From Glebionis coronaria (lineage: Eukaryota > Streptophyta > Magnoliopsida > Asterales > Asteraceae): a DNA stretch of 64,000 nt. Made by a program: the position numbers and the translations under genes. Every line of letters starts with the position of its first letter. The first letter of the stretch is position 1. The notes beneath the pieces are model-generated. The model did no database searches. It worked only from the letters and a program-made list of their open reading frames with translations, and had not been told where the DNA came from. Positions 57,860 to 64,000 of this stretch are shown piece after piece. The stretch covers positions 283,016,880-283,080,879 of the forward strand of contig CM046874.1 of assembly GCA_025667525.1 (NCBI GenBank), in the 5' to 3' direction.

Positions 57860-58275
57860 GCATAAATATGATATAAAACACAGGTACGTGTCACAATTGA
57901 TATACATAAGTGTTGCATATCTGGTTGTTGCAAATGAAGAAGTGTTGCATATCAAGGTGAAAGTGTTGTTTTTGGATAAAAAAGTGTATCACTCGTGTAT
58001 AAAAATGTTGCATCTGAGTATACAAGTGTTGCCATTAAGTTCAAAAAATGTTGCATTTTTAGATAAAAGTGTTGCACACAAAAGTATCACAATTTCATAT
58101 ATATGAGCAACACTTTGAAAAAATGTTGCATATTCCCATATAAGTGTTGCTTATATCTAAGGCGACGTTACATAATATAGCACTTGCTAAAGTGTCACCT
58201 TATGCATAATGCAACATTTTAAAGACATTATACATCACTTTACTAGTGTTGTTTTAACTCCATTTTGTTGTAGTG
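57860..58275 (+). repeat. Right subterminal repeats and terminus of F
   Basis: More than ten AGTGTTGC / ATGTTGCAT words, inverted near the end (GCAACACTT, ATGCAACAT), ending TTGTAGTG. Confidence 0.75.
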
Positions 58276-61200
58276 CCTGCGTCAATTTAGGCAACTAATT
58301 AAGCTCCCTAAGCTAGCAAAAGGGGAACACTTTGTGCCTGACCCAGATTCAGAAGAACTGCTTAGAGTAATCCGAGAATTGAATTATGAGGGTGAAATTG
58401 GTTTTCTTTCTCAGTTTCACACGTCACATATTGGGCAACCTTGGAAAGAAATTGTCACTACCCTAGTAAAATGCCTTACGTCCAAGATTCGCGGATCAGA
58501 CGCAATGCGACCCGCTCAGGCAGTTCTCTGTTAGGGTCTCTACACTGGATCTAAAGTGGACTATGCATTACAACTTTGGGAGGAATTTTGTCATCAATTC
58601 ACAAGTTCCAAGAGGAAAGCGGTGCATCTCCCATTTCCAAGGTTCACAAAACTCATTATCAATTTCTTCATGAAGAGTGACCCATATATTGTTCCTCGTG
58701 GGAATTTCTTATATCATACTCAAGATAATGACGATGTGTTAGACACTATGACTGCGGATAATCAATTCACAAAGTATAAACTCAGACCAGCTCCAGTGCC
58801 GGCAATCATGATGAATGAAGGAATAAGGGAAAGTGATCACTACATAGAAATGCTACAAGATATTGAAGCACAGTTCAAACGAGCAAATGCAGATCCCTCC
58901 GAGAAACAATCAGAGACACAAAAAGGAAAACGAAAGAAAAGAATTTCCAAGCGCCAATCGACTGTTTCATCAAAAGACAAAGGCACAAGGAAAGAGCATT
59001 TAGTTGATGAAGATGTTGAAGATGCTGAGATGACCCATACTGAGGAAGAACAGGAAGAAATACCACTCCGAAGGCCAAAGAAAGCAAAGCAGACTAAAGG
59101 TAAAGAAGCAATTGTTGCTTCAGATGAACCTGCTCAACAAAACATCTCTGAAGCCAAACGACTGCAGATTATTCTTCAACAAAGTAGACATGAAGCTTTT
59201 TCCACAGGATCAGGCTCAAGAATGTTTGAGGACTTAGAAGAATTTGGCAATCCTGATGCTGACATGGCATTTTATGAAGATCCTATTGATGAAGATGATT
59301 ATAAAGATGCTGATAACTTCCACTTTAAAAGTCGTGAGCAGAGTGAAGAACGTGGTAGCAGTGCAGACACAGATACATGTATGATGTATCGAGACGCCAA
59401 TATTACCACATCTTTACCAGAACCAACTCAGATGGTGTTAAACGACGATACTCATGCAACTCTCATACCAGAGACTCAACTTCAAAGTAAGTCTACTTCC
59501 GGCTTTGATGATGTTTTAAAATATTTTAATTTGGAAGGGGAGGGTGTTGAGGTCACAAACACTGATCCGTCAACAAATGAAGCAATAGTGGATGTTCCCA
59601 TAACTACTGTTACATCCACCACCACTCCACCATTATCTACCCCAGTCATCAGCGAGGTCATAACACTAGTTATCACACCAGCACCTGCTGAACAACCAGT
59701 ATCAAACACCATCCCAATCACCGAATCTACACCAACACCTATCCTAGAACAACCCGTATCATCCACCACCACTTTAATAGTAATGGTTACACCTCCATCA
59801 TTAGAAAAACTCGTATCATCCACCTCCAATCCTTTCCTCACAGTCAGTGATCCATTGATCCAGTCTCTTCAACAACAGCTGGAGGCTCAAGCTAAACAAA
59901 TAGCTACACTGACTGAAAGATTCACCACTCCCGACACACAACCTCTCAAGGAACCTCAACCTAATGAGCCTACACTTCAGAAAATATACGACAGAGTGTC
60001 TAAACTTAAAGCCCAACACAAATCATTTCTTGGAGAAAAGAAAAGGCGTGACAAAGAGAATGCTGCCTTTCTTGGGTCAATTGATGAAAAGATGACCAAG
60101 ATCATTCGACGAGAAGTCAAGTCATACGTTGATCAGCAGCTACCCACTATTGTCGGTAATGGTTTATCTACACTTCAACTAATGACATTGTTACAGTCAC
60201 GTCTGCTAAATATGGGGGCTCATAAATCGAAGAATAAACGAAAAGTTCTGCAATATCTCAACAAAGTAATTATTGACGATACACCAGCAGATACTACCGA
60301 CTCTGAGTCTGACAATGAAGATGAACTAGAGGATGAAGAAGATGAGGGTAACGATGAGGAGGATGATGGTGACAATGAGCAAAATGAGGAAGAGGATAAG
60401 GAAGGAGATGAGGAGGAAGAAGATGATGAGGAAGAAAAGGATAAGGATGAAGATGAAGATGAGGACGAGGATACAAATGACGATGAGGATGACGATGATG
60501 ATAATGACGACGGTAATGGAAGCAACAAGGGTGATTAGAATGACGAAACGGGTACTAATACCGAAGAGTCTAATAAGGATGACAGTGATAAGGCTACTGA
60601 GAAAGGTTTAGAGGAAGCTGTAGAAAACATTGCTGAAATCGCTGAAAGGACAGTGGAGTCTACTGTACCAGAAACTCAGCAAATTGACGCAGGTACATCT
60701 ACTGCACCAGTTTTTACTACTGATTCTTACAATGAATCTATAGAATATATGCAAGCAGAAGAACCAACAGGGTCAATGCTAGAAGAAGAACCTCGCGATG
60801 ATATACCGGTGATGCAAGATCAACCTTCAACACCATCTGAAGATCAGCACAACATTGATATGGAAGTTGAAGACTTAAATGTGCCAGAACCAACGTTTGC
60901 TGAATCTTTAACCATCGATGACACGGTACAGGAGAAACTCTAGCTCACAAATGCAGCTCCACAGCATCCTTTCGACACAGCAACTGAAATGGAGCTGACT
61001 CAATTCCTGAACAATCCTATCGATTTCTCGGCCTTTCTAAGGTATTCTCATGGGAAACCGACAATGACTCCAGATCTGATCAAAATGGCAGCCGCAAATG
61101 TGGACTTCTTTGATACTCTGAAGATCAGCCATAATGAAGCAGAATATCACTGGAATGAGCTTACCAAGGCAATGAGAGCGACGACTACAGGAATTCAGAC

Positions 61201-62206
61201 TCCTGTGTTACGACCTCTTACACCCACGGTCATTGTCGGTTCTGCAACAATCCCAATAGAGCACTTTGTTTCTCACGATCTTGAATACCTTGAAAATAGA
61301 GCAAAGAAATATGCCACATCACTCACTATGGTCAAGGCTGTTAATTTGGAGAATGTTCCATGGATAGAGGATAAAGTACCTGATGCAATATGGAGAAAGA
61401 AATTGCTCAAGTATTATGACACTTATGCATCACTTGGCATCTCTCACTGGAATCCAAAGAAAATGTTAGCTTACAATCACTTCCATCGCCCTAAGAGAGG
61501 TGCTTCTATTGTCTCAGCTCACAGGATCAAAAGCATTCAAGGAGCAACCACTCAGACGGTATTCGGCTATGATTACTTGAATGTAATCGTGTTCAAACTT
61601 ACTGATGAGAAAGAATACCGAATTGAAGAAAGTGATCTCCAGTACCTTCAACTTGAAGACATCGAAGATCTTCTGTTGTTATTGGCTCAGGAGAAAGTTG
61701 ACCATTTACCACCTGAGATAGTCATTGCATTGAGCTCCAACTTTCGTCAATATGCTAGGAACATCGTCATTCAAAATCGGGTGGAAGACTTTCAACTTGG
61801 AGTGGAGAGTTATCAGAAGCAGTTAAACTTGGAACGTCCCCATACAACTCCACTCAGTAATTTCCATAAGAACAAGAAGGTTTACATGGGGACCACAACG
61901 CCGGAAGCAGGGATCTTTTATCCAAATGAGACTGGCGTCATGCAATATATGCGATTCTCCGAACTGCACAAATTCAGCGATGGTACGCTCAAGCATGTTC
62001 GAGATGATCTGAAGGTTCTCAATGCCAACCTACCGCTTCCAGCAGTCCAGTACACCTGGACAAGCCAATGCAAAAGAGGAGCAAAGTACGCGATCAAGAA
62101 GATCGAGGAACTCCTAAGGAAGCGTCGGTTGCTACGCAGTGTGGAACGATTCGTCGGTGGACGACCATATGGAGCTCACCATAGGTTCACGGAACGAACC
62201 ATTTAA

Positions 62207-62612
62207 TTATGGTTCGTCTTATAACAGGTCAACTCCATATGTCTATAATTGTGAATATGTTACTTTTTGTATAATCAGCTTTTGTTGCATGTTGTAGTGT
62301 AAAAGTATGATATTTTTCCAGAATTTCTCTCGAGATTCTAAATCTTTCAAAACATATCGTACTCAAGCACTACAACTAACCCTCATTAATTTGAGGGGGA
62401 GCATTAATATGTTCTTTGGCCAACATCTAATTTCATTTTATTACCCAAAGACCGGTTACTCCATTAATATCCAAAATATTGATGGCTAACATTTTGGAAA
62501 GGGGAGAAAATGGGATTAAGGAGACTTAATGATACTTGGCTAAACAATGAAAAAGGCTTAAAAGATAAACCAACTTAATATGTGTAATGCACACGTTAAG
62601 GGGGAGCATTTT
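62207..62612 (+). other. 3' untranslated region with two polypurine tracts
   Basis: Non-coding. TTGAGGGGGAGCATTAAT near 62391 and TTAAGGGGGAGCATTTTT near 62596 are both Copia-type polypurine tracts. Multiple tracts before the 3' LTR are known in Sirevirus-type Copia elements. Confidence 0.6.
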
Positions 62613-64000
62613 TGGTGATCAAAACACTTAAGGCACAAAAAAACTTTGATTATAATATCACAAGTGCTTTAAGTGATTTTTTTCAAGAATTTTTCATGGT
62701 GACAATACTTACCCAAAACACACTTAATTCACGACGGATGTGGTGACAAAAGGGTGGTAGGTATAGGTATTAGTCCAATGGTTCATCAGAACTGATGGAA
62801 TCTTCCCAAGGACAATTCCTTAGATAGAATTAGAAGTCCTAGGAAAGATGGAGAAAGATTGTGAACGTAGCTGAATGCCGACCAAGTACTTAAGTTAGCA
62901 CTGGAAGAATCACAACAAGGTGCTAGTGATGACGTATTGGTAAGCATTGAAGGGGTTGAAGAATGAAAAAGAATTGTAAAGATAAAGGGTGTAAAGAAAG
63001 AAGCCATCCTTACAACTTAGGCAGAAACCGGGTCAATACATATGCTATTGAGATCATTTGATAATGATTCTCGATATTGAAGAAAGACATCATGGACCCA
63101 GTGATGCAATGCACAACCCTCGACAGCTAACTCAAATATCTCTCAAAAGGTATTTGTTTTAATCACACGGAGATCAACACGTTATCTATTGGTTTATTCA
63201 CTCCGAATAGACTGATATTGAATAGGTGGCACTCCTCTCCAGCCATCGCTCACTAAATCAAAATGCACTATTGAGTCTAGAGCCACGAGATCATCAAAAG
63301 TCTCATTAGGACACTTTTCATTTATTCCTTGCTTCTTCACACACTGTGAAAAGTAAGATATCTTTATGAGTCCTACGCAGTATTCTTGTAATATTGCCAG
63401 AACATCTGAGTGATACGCAAGTATTACAATGAAGATGGAAATCCTGCTTGAGCCAACATCAAACAAGCTCATGGTAGGTGACACGTACTGTTCTTTAAGA
63501 ACCAATCTTGTGAAAACTAGAAAGAAACAATAGTTTAACTCTTAATTGAACTTAAACTCGTTCCAGCCCTCTACGCATTATCGTATGATCTTGCCAGAAC
63601 ACTCAGAGTGACACTCTTTAGTGTTCACAGTGACGAGTGGTAATCCTTCTAGTGTTAACATCAAACAGCACTTGGTATGTGACAAGCAAGATTCAATTTG
63701 AATTAAGTTTGTGACAACTGGAAAGCAACGATGGTGAATATCTTAATTGAAATTCACTTGTTCCAGGTTTCATGAATTTACGGCTTCAATCATAAGGATT
63801 ATTAATCCAAATGATTCACTCTTTATGTTCGCAGTCAGCTTTGGACGGTCGAATAAAGAGAACGGGTTTACCCGCAAAATCCTGTCAAGAAGTTACTTCA
63901 TTGAAACTATCCGTCACGGGTACGATATCTAATATCGTCCAACGGTCTTCACCTACCGGAGGTAAAATGCTACCGAATTAGAATAAAATGTCAAAGCCAT
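62613..64000 (+). repeat. Putative 3' LTR start, runs off the window
   Basis: Begins TGGTGATCAAAAC right after the polypurine tract. No coding region recognised. It does not resemble the LTR at 39929, so the element it belongs to is not settled. Confidence 0.4.
63350..63770 (+). repeat. Diverged tandem duplication of about 210 bp
   Basis: Two copies (about 63350-63565 and 63566-63770) share TCTTGCCAGAACA-type, AACATCAAACA, GTGACA, ACTAGAAAG/ACTGGAAAG, TCTTAATTGAA and TTGTTCCAG/CGTTCCAG landmarks in the same order. Confidence 0.6.

Larger units (their letters stand above)
52234..58275 (+). mobile_element. CACTA (En/Spm) DNA transposon F
   Basis: 6042 bp inserted in the env-like ORF with a 3-bp CCT duplication. 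The right end reads TTGTTGTAGTG (inverted CACTACAACAA); the left end reads AGGTACTAGAAAA, a decayed CACTA end preceded by an unexplained AGG. Both subterminal regions contain many AGTGTTGC/GCAACACTT words (52255-52350; 57880-58260). The interior encodes a spliced Transposase_24-type protein but no TNPD-type (Transposase_21) catalytic transposase, so it is non-autonomous. A second CACTA-like terminus (TAGTG at 57284-57288) suggests another element nested in it. Confidence 0.85.
51929..62206 (+). pseudogene. Env-like / extra ORF of a Copia element, split by CACTA element F
   Basis: Two halves, 51929-52233 and 58279-62206, join in one frame of 1411 codons when F and one CCT are removed. The N-terminal part carries the VPQVYMHEFWATASI motif, the continuation LRQFRQL, then PDPDSEELLRVIRELNYEGEIG, GQPWKEIVTTLVKCL and KVDYALQLWEEFCHQF, a pattern I recall from large Copia-associated ORFs of Asteraceae. 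Then a basic Lys-rich region, a Thr/Pro/Ser-rich region (59560-59850), a coiled-coil-like stretch, a D/E run (60293-60535), and a C-terminal domain (60989-62206) ending RRLLRSVERFVGGRPYGAHHRF. There are three in-frame stops, all TAG (58532, 60536, 60941). No signal peptide or membrane segment is visible, so 'envelope' is only positional. Role unknown. Confidence 0.7.

Noticed and set aside
60220..60528. Minus-strand poly-Ser ORF
   Set aside because: Shadow of the D/E-rich stretch of the env-like ORF.

Overview
The window is plant nuclear DNA made almost entirely of nested transposable elements; I see no convincing intact host gene. The coding signatures are Ty3/Gypsy elements (Athila and Tekay/Del chromovirus), Ty1/Copia gag-pol with a long downstream 'env-like' ORF, and a CACTA (En/Spm) DNA transposon. 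The Copia gag type (long coiled-coil gag tail) and the acidic env-like ORF look most like Asteraceae elements. That family assignment is an inference from recall, not a search.

Layout. (1) 75-4356: minus-strand, Copia-like, non-autonomous LTR element (called Z) with target duplication TATAG. (2) 4357-6457: decayed LTR-like sequence, an AT-rich tract and a tRNA-derived SINE head. (3) 6458-35619: an old Athila element (A) with broken gag, PR, RT and IN. Inside its 3' region, at 14496-32526, sits a young Tekay-type chromovirus (C) flanked by ACTTA. Inside the 5' LTR of C, at 14650-21255, sits a younger non-autonomous Athila derivative (B) flanked by GAACT. Removing B restores a 5' LTR of 3044 bp, exactly the 3' LTR length. 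(4) 35620-38640: unassigned sequence with promoter-like and MITE-like features. (5) 38679-39925: a decayed Copia gag (E). (6) 39929-49310: a second Copia element (D) with LTR, PBS, leader, gag and pol, all with stops and frameshifts. (7) 49311-62206: spacer, then an apparent separate transcription unit encoding the env-like ORF, split by a 6042-bp CACTA element (F, 52234-58275). Removing F and one CCT rejoins the ORF in frame. (8) 62207-64000: polypurine tracts and what looks like the start of an LTR running off the window.

Two observations stand out. First, the chromovirus C gag-pol is interrupted three times in the nucleocapsid region by 85, 74 and 73 bp segments that look like spliceosomal introns (GT...AG). 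Taking them out leaves one open frame of 1526 codons with both zinc-binding motifs, protease, RT, RNase H, integrase and chromodomain. Second, arrays of short CG-centred words (TTGCGATTGG, TTGCGATGG, TACGATC, TACGATGGG, TTCCGAATAGG) lie in the transcribed 5' leaders of four unrelated LTR elements and ahead of the env-like ORF. In three of these five cases the array sits neatly inside a predicted leader intron that ends just before the start codon. The words resemble the CGATT / TTNGATYTG motifs linked to intron-mediated enhancement in plants.
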